From Candidatus Aminicenantota bacterium (GTDB taxonomy: Bacteria; Acidobacteriota; Aminicenantia; Aminicenantales; Saccharicenantaceae), in NCBI GenBank assembly GCA_014360005.1, contig JACIYI010000015.1, positions 1 through 64,000 on the forward strand: a stretch of 64,000 nt of DNA, written 5' to 3'. Position numbers and translations under genes: made by a program. Positions 23,949 to 32,733 of the stretch are shown one piece after another (position 1 is the first letter of the stretch; the number at the start of each line of letters is the position of its first letter). A model generated the notes under the pieces. It was not told the origin of the DNA and made no database searches. It was given only the letters and a program-made list of their open reading frames with translations.

Positions 23949-26252
23949 ATGAATAAAATTTGCCTAAAAAATTGGCTCTCACTTTTTGGTTTAACGTTTA
24001 TCTGCTTAATCATTATATTTGCCACTCTTACCTGTTTTCAGCCGAAAGGCTATGACCCGATAGCCGCGCTTGAAAAATATGAGGTGGTATGGGATTCGCC
24101 GAGTAAAGATTATTCCGGCTCCATGCCCTGCGGTAATGGCGATATCGGCCTTAATGTCTGGGTAGAAGAAAACGGCGACCTGTTATTCTTCATCGGAAAG
24201 ACCGATTCCTGGGATGACAACTCCCGGCTGGCTAAGGTGGGAAGAGTTCGGATTAAGCTCTCCCCTAATCCCATGTTCCCGGGCGGCTATTTCAGACAGG
24301 CTTTAAGGCTTAAAGACGGCACGGTTGAGATAAGCTGCGGTGAACGTTCCCGACCAGCGAAAATTCAGGTCTGGGTTGACGCCAATCATCCGATTATCCA
24401 CGTGTCCATAAAAAGCCCGAAACGACTGGAAGCCAGAGCAACCATTGAACTCTGGCGCACTGAGCCCTACGAGCTCCCGACGATTGAGGTGAGTGACGTT
24501 CACTTTGACCATGACATCCCCGGAAACAAACATTTTCCGACAGTGGTTGAGCCGGATACGGTGCTCAGCGGCCTGCCTGACCGCATCGGCTGGTACCACC
24601 ACAACAAAAAATCTGTCGGGCCGGCACTGGCCGCCAGACTCCAGGATATGGAAGGATTCAAGCAGGAAGACCCGATACTTTACCGCACTTTCGGCGCCGT
24701 AATCACCGCCAGAAAAGCGGAGAAAATTGACGACTTAAACCTACGGTCGCCGACTTCAAGCTCTCATCATTTCAGCATTTTTGTCCTGACCCGACATCCA
24801 TCATCACCGGAAGAATGGCTTAAGGAGATGGACAAGCTGATCTCCGCCACGGAAAAAATCCCCATCAGGACCCGCCTTCGCGCTCACCGGGCCTGGTGGG
24901 ACGTCTTCTGGCGCCGGAGCTGGATTGATATTCATTCCAAAAGCCCTGCTGATGACACCTACATCCTGAGCCGCGCCTACGTCCTGCAGCGGTTTATAAA
25001 CGCCTGTGCCGGCCGCGGTCAGTATCCCATCAAGTTCAACGGCTCAATCTTCACCGTCCCCAATCCGGGAAGCCCGGGCGATGCCGATTACCGGCGCTGG
25101 GGTCCCGGCTACTGGTGGCAGAACACCCGCCTCCCCTACATCAGCATGTGTACTTCGGGCGATTTTGACCTGCTTGAACCTCTCTACCGGATGTACTGCG
25201 GCGATGTCCTGGAGATGGCTAAGTACCGCACCCGCCACTATTTCGGACACGAGGGAGCTTACTTCAATGAATGTGTTTACTTCTGGGGAGCAGCTTTTAA
25301 CGAAGCCTACGGCTGGACGCCTCGCGAAAAGCGAACGGTGGTGGAAAATGAAAGCCGCTGGCACCGCTGGGAATGGCAGGGCGGCATAGAGCTCCTCTAC
25401 ATGCTCCTTGATTATTACGAGCACACCCTAGATGAGACGCTACTTCACGAAAAGCTGCTGCCTCTGGCTCATGAGGTCCTGACCTTCTATGACCAGCATT
25501 ATCGGGTGGATGAGCGCGGGAAAATTGTGATGGAGCCGGCCCAGGCTCTAGAGACCTGGTGGGACTGCCGCAACCCCATGCCAGAAATAGCCGGTCTGCT
25601 GGCAGTGACCGAGCGTCTGCTGGACCTGGCCGGCGATAGAGTCAGCCCGGAAGAAAAAGCTCTCTGGCAGCGGATCCATGATAAAATGCCGGACCTTCCA
25701 ACACGCGAGACGGACGGCGTTAAAACGCTGGCTCCCGCCGAGCGCTTTGCCGACAAGCACAACATAGAAAACCCCGAGCTTTACGCCGTCTTTCCCTACC
25801 GCCAGATTGCAGTTGGCCGACCCGGGCTGGAACTGGCAATAGAGGCACTTCGCCGCCGGGAAGACCGGGGCAACTTCGGCTGGCGTCAGGACGACATTTT
25901 CATGGCTTACTTAGGGCTTACAGACGAAGCGCGGGAATATGTGGTCGGCCGGGCCCGAAAATGGCATGAAGGCTCGCGCTTCCCGGCTTTCTGGGGGCCA
26001 AACTACGACTGGGTGCCAGACCAGGACCACGGCGGAGTCCTGATGAAAACAGTTCAGGCCATGCTGATGCAGACCGACGGAAAGAAAATATTCCTGCTCC
26101 CGGCCTGGCCCCAGGACTGGGATGTGGACTTCAGGCTGCATGCGCCTTACCGCACCGTGGTTGAAGGTCAGGTCCGCCACGGTCAGGTTACCAAACTCAA
26201 TGTCACCCCACCTTCCCGTCGCTCCGATGTTCAACTTATGACGCAAAAATGA
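23949..26252 (+). CDS. DUF5703-domain glycoside hydrolase-like lipoprotein
   Basis: The 767-residue protein starts with a hydrophobic signal ending in ATLTC (Cys29), a plausible lipobox, so it is exported and may be lipid-anchored. The N-terminal region (YEVVWDSPSKDYSGSMPCGNGDIGLNVW) is the DUF5703 beta-sandwich, as seen before (alpha/alpha)6 barrels of GH95-type and related enzymes. The later part is rich in Trp and aromatic residues (WWQNTRLPYISM, WGPNYDWVPDQDHGG) typical of that barrel. It probably cleaves a polysaccharide; the substrate is not shown. ATG 23949 is preferred to TTG 23934. A diverged copy of its last 167 bp lies at 30078-30244. Confidence 0.75.
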   Translation: MNKICLKNWLSLFGLTFICLIIIFATLTCFQPKGYDPIAALEKYEVVWDSPSKDYSGSMPCGNGDIGLNVWVEENGDLLFFIGKTDSWDDNSRLAKVGRVRIKLSPNPMFPGGYFRQALRLKDGTVEISCGERSRPAKIQVWVDANHPIIHVSIKSPKRLEARATIELWRTEPYELPTIEVSDVHFDHDIPGNKHFPTVVEPDTVLSGLPDRIGWYHHNKKSVGPALAARLQDMEGFKQEDPILYRTFGAVITARKAEKIDDLNLRSPTSSSHHFSIFVLTRHPSSPEEWLKEMDKLISATEKIPIRTRLRAHRAWWDVFWRRSWIDIHSKSPADDTYILSRAYVLQRFINACAGRGQYPIKFNGSIFTVPNPGSPGDADYRRWGPGYWWQNTRLPYISMCTSGDFDLLEPLYRMYCGDVLEMAKYRTRHYFGHEGAYFNECVYFWGAAFNEAYGWTPREKRTVVENESRWHRWEWQGGIELLYMLLDYYEHTLDETLLHEKLLPLAHEVLTFYDQHYRVDERGKIVMEPAQALETWWDCRNPMPEIAGLLAVTERLLDLAGDRVSPEEKALWQRIHDKMPDLPTRETDGVKTLAPAERFADKHNIENPELYAVFPYRQIAVGRPGLELAIEALRRREDRGNFGWRQDDIFMAYLGLTDEAREYVVGRARKWHEGSRFPAFWGPNYDWVPDQDHGGVLMKTVQAMLMQTDGKKIFLLPAWPQDWDVDFRLHAPYRTVVEGQVRHGQVTKLNVTPPSRRSDVQLMTQK
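26061..26227 (+). repeat. Gene-tail duplication, copy 1 (inside the DUF5703 gene)
   Basis: This stretch matches 30078-30244 without gaps, with only about ten mismatches, including a CAG-to-TAG change in the second copy. It encodes the last 55 or so residues of the DUF5703 protein. Confidence 0.85.
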
Positions 26253-26263
26253 GCTCAGGAGTC

Positions 26264-27076
26264 TCAGAATCTAATCAGCAAATTCAGACCTACATCTACC
26301 CCGCTTAATTCCCACTTGAACTGTTTTTCCTCTCCATAAATATCTATAAACGTCAGCTTTTGCCCAACCTGAGCTGGGTCTCCTGTATCTCTTTTAATTG
26401 TGAATGATTTTATCTTCCCCAATGGGTATCTTGCATCCAGGGATAACGCTATGTTGTCCATTAAATTTACTTTAAATCCTGCATTAATATGAGGCAAAAT
26501 TGAGCTTCCTTTTGATTCAATTTCCCTGGTTCCGCTATCATAAGTCTCGCCATTACTTTGAAAGTTCCATTCTTCTTTCATTATCACTTTCCCCATATAC
26601 CAGCCCGCACCTCCGCCAATGTATCCACCAATCTTACCAGCTAAATAATGGGCTCTTAATGAAACTGTGATAGGAATAAGAGATGCTTTAACAGACATTT
26701 TTTCTGATACATCAACCGGTATATCATCAATCGTGCCGGTTCCGTGGAGGGATCCTTGGGGCAAGCTATTTTGCCAAACCTGGGCCCCTACTGCTACCGA
26801 TAATTTGTTAACAGCGAAAAATTCTAATTCACCGCCAAACAATATCTTACCGCTCATCTTTCCAAGTTCAGTTAGCTCGGTGGTTAAACCTTCTTCAATC
26901 AGCCAGGCATTAAGAATATTTAGATTAGCATTGATTGCTGGATTCACTCCATTATTATAAGTGGATGATGAAGGCTGATAATAACCGCAGCGAAAGCTGA
27001 GCGAAAATTTTTTATCAGCCGCGGTTAAAATTGACGATAATAAAACAATACCCACAATTACATTTCTTAGCTTCAT
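26264..27076 (-). CDS. Outer-membrane beta-barrel-like protein
   Basis: The 270-residue product has an N-terminal signal peptide (KLRNVIVGIVLLSSILTAA) followed by alternating hydrophobic strands, typical of an 8-stranded OmpA/OmpW-like barrel. The strand GGYIGGGAGWYMGKV and the final aromatic residue (LLIRF) fit an outer-membrane C-terminal signature. The start at 27076 is preferred over 27088 because GGAG sits 6 bp upstream. Function (adhesion, permeability or structural) is unknown. It ends 11 bp from the convergent DUF5703 gene. It is the next gene downstream of the SBBP protein on the same strand, 45 bp after it. Confidence 0.6.
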   Translation of the reverse strand: MKLRNVIVGIVLLSSILTAADKKFSLSFRCGYYQPSSSTYNNGVNPAINANLNILNAWLIEEGLTTELTELGKMSGKILFGGELEFFAVNKLSVAVGAQVWQNSLPQGSLHGTGTIDDIPVDVSEKMSVKASLIPITVSLRAHYLAGKIGGYIGGGAGWYMGKVIMKEEWNFQSNGETYDSGTREIESKGSSILPHINAGFKVNLMDNIALSLDARYPLGKIKSFTIKRDTGDPAQVGQKLTFIDIYGEEKQFKWELSGVDVGLNLLIRF

Positions 27077-27121
27077 TTTTTGCTCCAATCACCTTTTTTT
27101 AAATAATTTAATGATAATCAA

Positions 27122-29941
27122 CTAATTTAACTGCAGCGGACCAAATATTACCCGGTTATTAGTTTCATCCTTTTCTGGGATATTATTCTTAGAATCAATC
27201 ACAGCTACCAGGTATTTTCCAGTCAAAATATTCTTATTAGCGAAATATTTAAAAAATAATAAAGTTCTAGACCACCCAGGACTTATTGTTAACGACACCC
27301 TTTGTGTCCCTATCAGAGTATCCAGACTGTTCCCGTCATTTGATAAATAATAAGATACAGTAAATAGCCCGCTGGTACTAGCATCTCCACTGTTCATTAT
27401 GCGCAAATTGCCTCTTAAAACAGCAGATCTCACAAACATCCTTGACGTAGATACCCTTATCCATCCTCCCTGAAGCTCTGGCCTTGGTATACGATTAAAA
27501 GTAGCAATAACTGTCTTATTTGAATCCATGGTGATGGTAGTGACCGGGTTACTGCCAGAACAGTCCCCACTCCAACCGGCAAAATATGAATCACTGTCAG
27601 GGATTGCGGTCAGGACGACCACAGTCCCCGGTGCAAAAAAACAATAACAGGAAGAACAGATAGAACCACAATTTATCCCCGGAGGTTCGCTACTGACCAC
27701 GCCAGAACCTGTGCCTGTTTTAGCAACTGTCAACATATAATCAGAGGCCGTTTGTTCACTTATCCTGGCTACAAATCCATCCTCAGCGCCGCCACCATAA
27801 CTTGCCTGAATTGGGTTCTTTAAAGGGAAACAAATTGAAGAAGTTCTTCCGGCTACATAGGCATTTCCCTGAGAATCCACTGCTATGCTATTGGCCGAGT
27901 CCAGACCCGAACCTCCCAGACAAGTAGAATATATGAGCCCAGTTCCAGAGGCGCTTATCTTGGTTATAAACACATTTCCCGGGCCTAAATTTATCTGAAT
28001 CGGATTCTTCAAGGGGAAATTTGGTGAGTCGGTATATCCGGCCACATAAGCATTCCCCTGAGAATCAACCGCCAGGCCATTAGCGTAGTCATCAGCTGAT
28101 CCTCCTAAATAAGTAGAATATATGAGCTCAGTTCCAGAGGCACTTATCTTGGCAATAAATGCATCATATAAGCCACCGCCATGACCTGCCTGAAGTGGAT
28201 TATTTAAAGGAAAATCTGATGAGTAGGTATATCCGGCTATATAGGCATTACCTTGATAATCAACTGCTATGCTATTGGCGTTGTCATAGTATGATCCTCC
28301 AAGATAAGTAGAATATATGAGCTCAGTTCCAGAGGAGTCTATCTTGGTTATAAATGCATCATAATCCCCTCCAAATCCAGCCTGAAGTGGGTTCTTTAAA
28401 GGAAAATCTGGTGAAGAAGTGTTTCCGGCCACATAAGCATTCCCCTGAGAATCAACTGCTATTACCTGGGCAGAGTCCAGGCGCAAACCTCCCAGATAAG
28501 TAGAATATATGAGTTCAGTTCCAGAGGCGCTTATCTTTGTTATAAACGCATCTTCATCATAAAACTCACTGGACTTTGTCTGAATTGGGTTCTTTAACGG
28601 GAAATCTGATGACCAGGTATATCCGGCCACATAGGCATTACCCTGAAAATCAACTGCTATGCCATGAGCGTAGTCATCAGCTGATCCTCCTAAATAGGTA
28701 GAATATATGAGCTCCGTTCCATAAGAGCTTATCTTGGCTATAAATGCATCAAGAAACCCACCAAATCCCGCCTGAACTGGGTTATTCAAAGGGAAATTTG
28801 ATGAGTAAGATGCTCCAGCCACATAAGCGTTACCCTCAGAATCAACCGCTATGCCAAAGGCAGCATCGTAGTCCGATCCTCCCAGATAAGTAGAATATAT
28901 GAGTTCAGTTCCAGAGGCACTTATCTTTGATATAAATGCATCGGCATGACCGCCAATATTTGCCTGAAGTGGATTCTTTAAAGGAAAATCCGATGACCAG
29001 GTATATCCCGCCACATAGGCATTACCCTGAGAATCAACTGCTATGCCAGCGGCACTTTCCTGAGACAGTCCTGATCCCCCCAAATAGGTAGAATAAATAA
29101 GAACAGGATCAATCGTCAGGGGTTTACTCCGGTCATAATCCTTTAGACTAAAATTAAATATATATTTTTGCCCCGTCTCTATAATCCTGTACTCTCCGCT
29201 AATCCTGTTATTACTCCCGTCCTCCCCCACCTGATAAATAACCGGCTTTTTTTGAACAACCTTTTCACCTGAAGGAAGCAAGGCAATGAGATCACCATCT
29301 TCTGAAATTTTTAGATCTTTTATCCCTTCATATTCAAAGGCTATCTTTGAAACGTCCACCCCTGGCTGAGCGATTATGTCGTACTCCAGCTGATTATTGT
29401 TTCCGTAAAAAACTATATCCACCCCATCATAAATTTCTCTGTACCGTACCTTTCTGAAGGTAGGAATTCCCGTTTTCCATTTCTCTTGATTTCTGCCAAT
29501 AAAATAATTAACTCGTCCAAACTGCTCTTCTTCTGCCACAATTTCCGCTCTTTTCCTGGCATTTAATGGGGTCAACCTGACAAGTTCTGTTTTTGACTTC
29601 TTAGAGTTTGCCAATTTAGCTTCATCTTTGAATCTTCTCAGAGCTTTATCAGGTAATTGCCCTTCCTCTATGTGTTTTGTTAGCATCATATAGATGCCAT
29701 CTTCGGCGAAAAAGATACTGTGCCCTGCGGCTTTTTCATAGAATTTCACTCTGCTATCTATCTGACCATCATTCCTGATGAAATAGAGCGGAAGTTTTCC
29801 ATAATTATAAATGCTGGGTTTCTTCTCAACTTTGGCTATTGATCCTCCAGAAAGAGCATGAAGATTAACCGAAAAGAACATTAAAAGGCTTAATAAACAC
29901 CCCAAAACCTCAAGCATTAAACACTTTTTTTCTTTTCCCAT
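27122..29941 (-). CDS. SBBP-repeat surface protein with InlB-like and CARDB domains
   Basis: The 939-residue secreted protein has a signal peptide, then a DUF7948-like N-terminal domain to about residue 290. Seven beta-propeller-type SBBP repeats follow, each with ISTYLGGS and NAYVAGxTxSxDFPLKNP-like blocks. A divergent InlB B-repeat segment (GTGSGVVSSEPPGINC...FAGWSGDC) and a C-terminal CARDB domain (GKYLVAVIDSKNNIPEKDETNN) complete it. It is probably an adhesive surface protein. The ATG at 29941 is chosen because AAGGAG lies 8 bp upstream; a longer frame to 30013 runs through the promoter. The DNA repeats every roughly 190 bp from 27.8 to 29.1 kb. A T16 tract lies just before the gene. Confidence 0.8.
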   Translation of the reverse strand: MGKEKKCLMLEVLGCLLSLLMFFSVNLHALSGGSIAKVEKKPSIYNYGKLPLYFIRNDGQIDSRVKFYEKAAGHSIFFAEDGIYMMLTKHIEEGQLPDKALRRFKDEAKLANSKKSKTELVRLTPLNARKRAEIVAEEEQFGRVNYFIGRNQEKWKTGIPTFRKVRYREIYDGVDIVFYGNNNQLEYDIIAQPGVDVSKIAFEYEGIKDLKISEDGDLIALLPSGEKVVQKKPVIYQVGEDGSNNRISGEYRIIETGQKYIFNFSLKDYDRSKPLTIDPVLIYSTYLGGSGLSQESAAGIAVDSQGNAYVAGYTWSSDFPLKNPLQANIGGHADAFISKISASGTELIYSTYLGGSDYDAAFGIAVDSEGNAYVAGASYSSNFPLNNPVQAGFGGFLDAFIAKISSYGTELIYSTYLGGSADDYAHGIAVDFQGNAYVAGYTWSSDFPLKNPIQTKSSEFYDEDAFITKISASGTELIYSTYLGGLRLDSAQVIAVDSQGNAYVAGNTSSPDFPLKNPLQAGFGGDYDAFITKIDSSGTELIYSTYLGGSYYDNANSIAVDYQGNAYIAGYTYSSDFPLNNPLQAGHGGGLYDAFIAKISASGTELIYSTYLGGSADDYANGLAVDSQGNAYVAGYTDSPNFPLKNPIQINLGPGNVFITKISASGTGLIYSTCLGGSGLDSANSIAVDSQGNAYVAGRTSSICFPLKNPIQASYGGGAEDGFVARISEQTASDYMLTVAKTGTGSGVVSSEPPGINCGSICSSCYCFFAPGTVVVLTAIPDSDSYFAGWSGDCSGSNPVTTITMDSNKTVIATFNRIPRPELQGGWIRVSTSRMFVRSAVLRGNLRIMNSGDASTSGLFTVSYYLSNDGNSLDTLIGTQRVSLTISPGWSRTLLFFKYFANKNILTGKYLVAVIDSKNNIPEKDETNNRVIFGPLQLN

Positions 29942-29960
29942 CCCTATGACTCCTTCGTTT

Positions 29961-29995
29961 TTTATATTAAAAAAAAAAAAAAAATAAAGTGTCAA
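29961..29995 (-). promoter_or_regulatory. Possible slippage-controlled promoter with T16 tract
   Basis: On the minus strand TTGACA (29995-29990) and TATAAA (29966-29961) are separated by 23 bp that include an uninterrupted run of 16 T (29984-29969). A run of about ten T would give the ideal 17-bp spacer. This is a classic layout for slipped-strand phase variation. Confidence 0.45.
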
Positions 29996-30013
29996 GCGAA
30001 ATATTCTTTCCAC

Positions 30014-30432
30014 TTAAGACATGGTATCTGAGCTAGAGGGTTTGATAAGAAGCCATAGGGCAAAGTGTTATAAAACCATGCTGATGTAGACCGACGCCAT
30101 GAAAATATTCCTGCTACCGGCCTGGCCCCAGGACTGGGATGTGGACTTCAGGCTGCATGCGCCTTACCGCACCGTGGTTGAAGGTCAGTTACGCAACGGC
30201 CAGGTTACCAAACTCAATGTCACCCCACCTTCCCGTCGCTCCGACCTGATAATAAGAAAATAATAATCACATAGTGGTGATATATTTTTCTAAAGCTATC
30301 TTAAGATTATAAAATTCGCTATCAGGCTATTTAGATTTTTAGAAATTTGTCGAGAATTATGATCTTATTTCCTGCTCTGTTCTTTTAACAAACCAGTCAA
30401 CAAACTTAGGCAAAGTTTTAGGATTGATTGCT
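30014..30432. other. Intergenic region holding a duplicated gene tail
   Basis: Between the SBBP gene and the TPR-PDZ gene this 419-bp stretch holds only the truncated DUF5703 copy at 30078-30263. No other ORF, promoter or hairpin was recognised; the rest is AT-rich. Confidence 0.5.
30078..30263 (+). pseudogene. Truncated second copy of the DUF5703 gene 3' end
   Basis: The sequence 30078-30244 is collinear with 26061-26227 and about 94% identical by eye. It carries an in-frame TAG at 30087-30089 where the intact gene has CAG. The ending is different (codons for DLIIRK then TAA at 30261). Because the end is not the same as in the intact gene, it probably comes from a once-tandem paralogue rather than a simple copy-paste. 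Most of that paralogue has been lost, and the barrel and SBBP genes lie between the two tails. Confidence 0.75.
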
Positions 30433-32517
30433 TTATTTAGACTTATTTAACTCTTCAAGCAGGAATTCCCACTTGATAATCTTATCCTTCGCCTCTCGGC
30501 TGTCCGGAGCTTCGGGATACAGCTCAAGATAGGCAGTCATGCATCTTATGGCCTGACGATATTCCTTAAGAGCTTCATAGGTCGTGGCCAGAGATTTATA
30601 AATCCCCGGGTAGAATGGGGCAATTTTTCTGGCTTCGTTATGCTCTGAGAGTGCTCTATCGAAATCGTTGTTACCACTCAGCATCTCAGCCCGGATGATA
30701 TGTTTTCTGGCTTCTTCCGAAACATCGGTAAGATAAGCACTTCCCTTTATAAGCTGTCCTATGTGTTTTCTTACCTCACTGGCTTCTTCTTCTGATAGCA
30801 GATTCATCAGCAACGAATATTCTCCCAGAGCTTCTTTGAGCTTCCCTGAAGATTCATAAGAGAGAATGTTCTGTTTTTTGCTGGCAACATAAGGTCTTAG
30901 CGCCGCCTGTACCTGGCTTAGAACCGCTTTCCGCAATGAACTCTTAGAAAAAAGATAATCATCCGGAATGGCCGCTATAATCTTAGCCGCTCGCTCAGCA
31001 TCACCGCTCTTTGAATAAACCAGAGCCAGGAGCATCCGTTCGAAATTTTCTTCCGAGCTTGAGAGCAGGTTTATTGTTTCACTCAACTCTTCGGCCTGGA
31101 CCAGCTCGCCCCCCATCGCCCTGGAAAACGCAACAGCCCGTTTGGCCCAAATATTGTCAGGATTTAATCTGAAGGCTTCTCTGGCGTCACTTCGGGCCTC
31201 TTCCATCTTTCCTGCCAGCCCTTTAGCCAGGCTTCTTAAGGCATAGTTGAGAGCGGCATTGGTGTTTACCATTTCGACGCTGGTCAAAGAAAAATCGAGT
31301 GGCTTTTTCTCGCCCTTCCTTGCAAGGCTCAGACTGACCTTAGTCCCGGCTGGAGGGTTTAAGACCGACTGGATTTTTTCTGCGGGCAGGCCTTTTGTTG
31401 GTTGGCCATCGATGTTTAAAATCTTATCACCTTCTTTAATCCCAGCGCCCTGAGCTGGAAACCCCGGCCAGACCGAGTTAACTACCGGATATTTATCCAC
31501 AATTCCAATATCTATCCCCAATCCATTTCTGGTCCATCTTTTTATTTCCTCATCAGAAACCGCAATAGCTTCATCGAATTTCCCGGCGCTCATAAGGCAA
31601 AAAGTCAGATTCGTTCCAGTCTGAGGGGACTGAGGCGCTTTTCTTAAAAACTCTTCAGCTTCGGCATATCTTTCATCATTCATATAAATAGTGGCCACAT
31701 TCAGATAGGCGTCAATGTTGTTTGGCTTTAAGCCTATAGCTTTTTTATAGGCTTCAATCGCCGAATTATTATCCTTTCTGGCCTTATGAATGGAACCCAA
31801 AACCATATATAAATAATCGTCCGGTCCAAGCTCTAAGGCCTTATTTATTGCCGCCAGGCTTTCTTCGTACTTTTTTAACTCCCGATAACTGGCAGCCATG
31901 GTAGCATAATAATGGCTTGAGCCTTTTGGATTTAACTCAATGCCTCTAGCCAAAGCACTTATCGCTTCCTGATATTGCCCGTTGAAATAAAGTGCATTAC
32001 CCAGCCAGAAATAGCAGGTATCCTTCGAGGGACACAGAGGAATCAAGTACTCCTTCCAGGACCGGACTTCCGGGATATTTGGAGCTCCGTCATATTTTGT
32101 TTGGGGCCGAAGGTCCGCCACCTCAGCCGCTCTTAAAAACCAGGAAGCTGCTTCTTTATACTGCCCGTCGTCGTAATAAGCCCTTCCCAGCCAGAAATAC
32201 CAGGCGTCCCCCAGGCGGTAAGCGCTCATTCCTTCTTTATAAATTTCCGTGGCTCTTTTTATGTACTGGATGGCCTCCTTGTACTGCTTATTCTTGTAAT
32301 AGGAAAGGCCGAGCAAAAAAGAGCTGTGGGCAGCCAGGTCTCCGGTCTCTTTTTCTCTTTCCACTTCCTTCTTAAAAAAACTAATTGCTGCCTCGTATTT
32401 TCCGGCATAGAAAGCATCAAGCCCAACCTTATATTTTCTTTGGGCATAAGACGGCGTGCTTAAAGTGACCAGCAAATAACATAACAGAAAAAACACAAGA
32501 ATTCTTTTCACGTTCAT
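30433..32517 (-). CDS. TPR-repeat protein with a central PDZ domain, exported
   Basis: The 694-residue protein has a signal peptide (KRILVFFLLCYLLVTLSTPSYAQ). N-terminal tetratricopeptide repeats run to about residue 300. A PDZ domain follows (VNSVWPGFPAQGAGIKEGDKI), and more TPR segments close the C-terminal half. The start at 32517 is chosen because GGGGAGAAG sits in the right place. The protein is probably a periplasmic scaffold that gathers partners, but no catalytic motif is present. It stands alone on the minus strand. Confidence 0.75.
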   Translation of the reverse strand: MNVKRILVFFLLCYLLVTLSTPSYAQRKYKVGLDAFYAGKYEAAISFFKKEVEREKETGDLAAHSSFLLGLSYYKNKQYKEAIQYIKRATEIYKEGMSAYRLGDAWYFWLGRAYYDDGQYKEAASWFLRAAEVADLRPQTKYDGAPNIPEVRSWKEYLIPLCPSKDTCYFWLGNALYFNGQYQEAISALARGIELNPKGSSHYYATMAASYRELKKYEESLAAINKALELGPDDYLYMVLGSIHKARKDNNSAIEAYKKAIGLKPNNIDAYLNVATIYMNDERYAEAEEFLRKAPQSPQTGTNLTFCLMSAGKFDEAIAVSDEEIKRWTRNGLGIDIGIVDKYPVVNSVWPGFPAQGAGIKEGDKILNIDGQPTKGLPAEKIQSVLNPPAGTKVSLSLARKGEKKPLDFSLTSVEMVNTNAALNYALRSLAKGLAGKMEEARSDAREAFRLNPDNIWAKRAVAFSRAMGGELVQAEELSETINLLSSSEENFERMLLALVYSKSGDAERAAKIIAAIPDDYLFSKSSLRKAVLSQVQAALRPYVASKKQNILSYESSGKLKEALGEYSLLMNLLSEEEASEVRKHIGQLIKGSAYLTDVSEEARKHIIRAEMLSGNNDFDRALSEHNEARKIAPFYPGIYKSLATTYEALKEYRQAIRCMTAYLELYPEAPDSREAKDKIIKWEFLLEELNKSK

Positions 32518-32733
32518 TATGCTTCTCCCCATTAAATTAAAATGTCGGATGCGCCAATAAAATTAAAATTCAATGGCAGCCCTGCCTCGCCAGATGGGAT
32601 AAAATTTTTTCCCCTTCCCCAATCCCGTTCAAAGCCTGGAATTAGAATTAAGGTCAGAGAAAATTAACCATCCATCAATTGATTTTAAGAAATTGAGTAA
32701 AAATAAGTCAACTTATTCAACAGAGATTTTAGC

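Noticed and set aside
27800..29100. Regular repeats that could be read as a CRISPR-like array
   Set aside because: Repeats are about 190 bp, coding, and translate to SBBP units; no short palindromic repeats or spacers.
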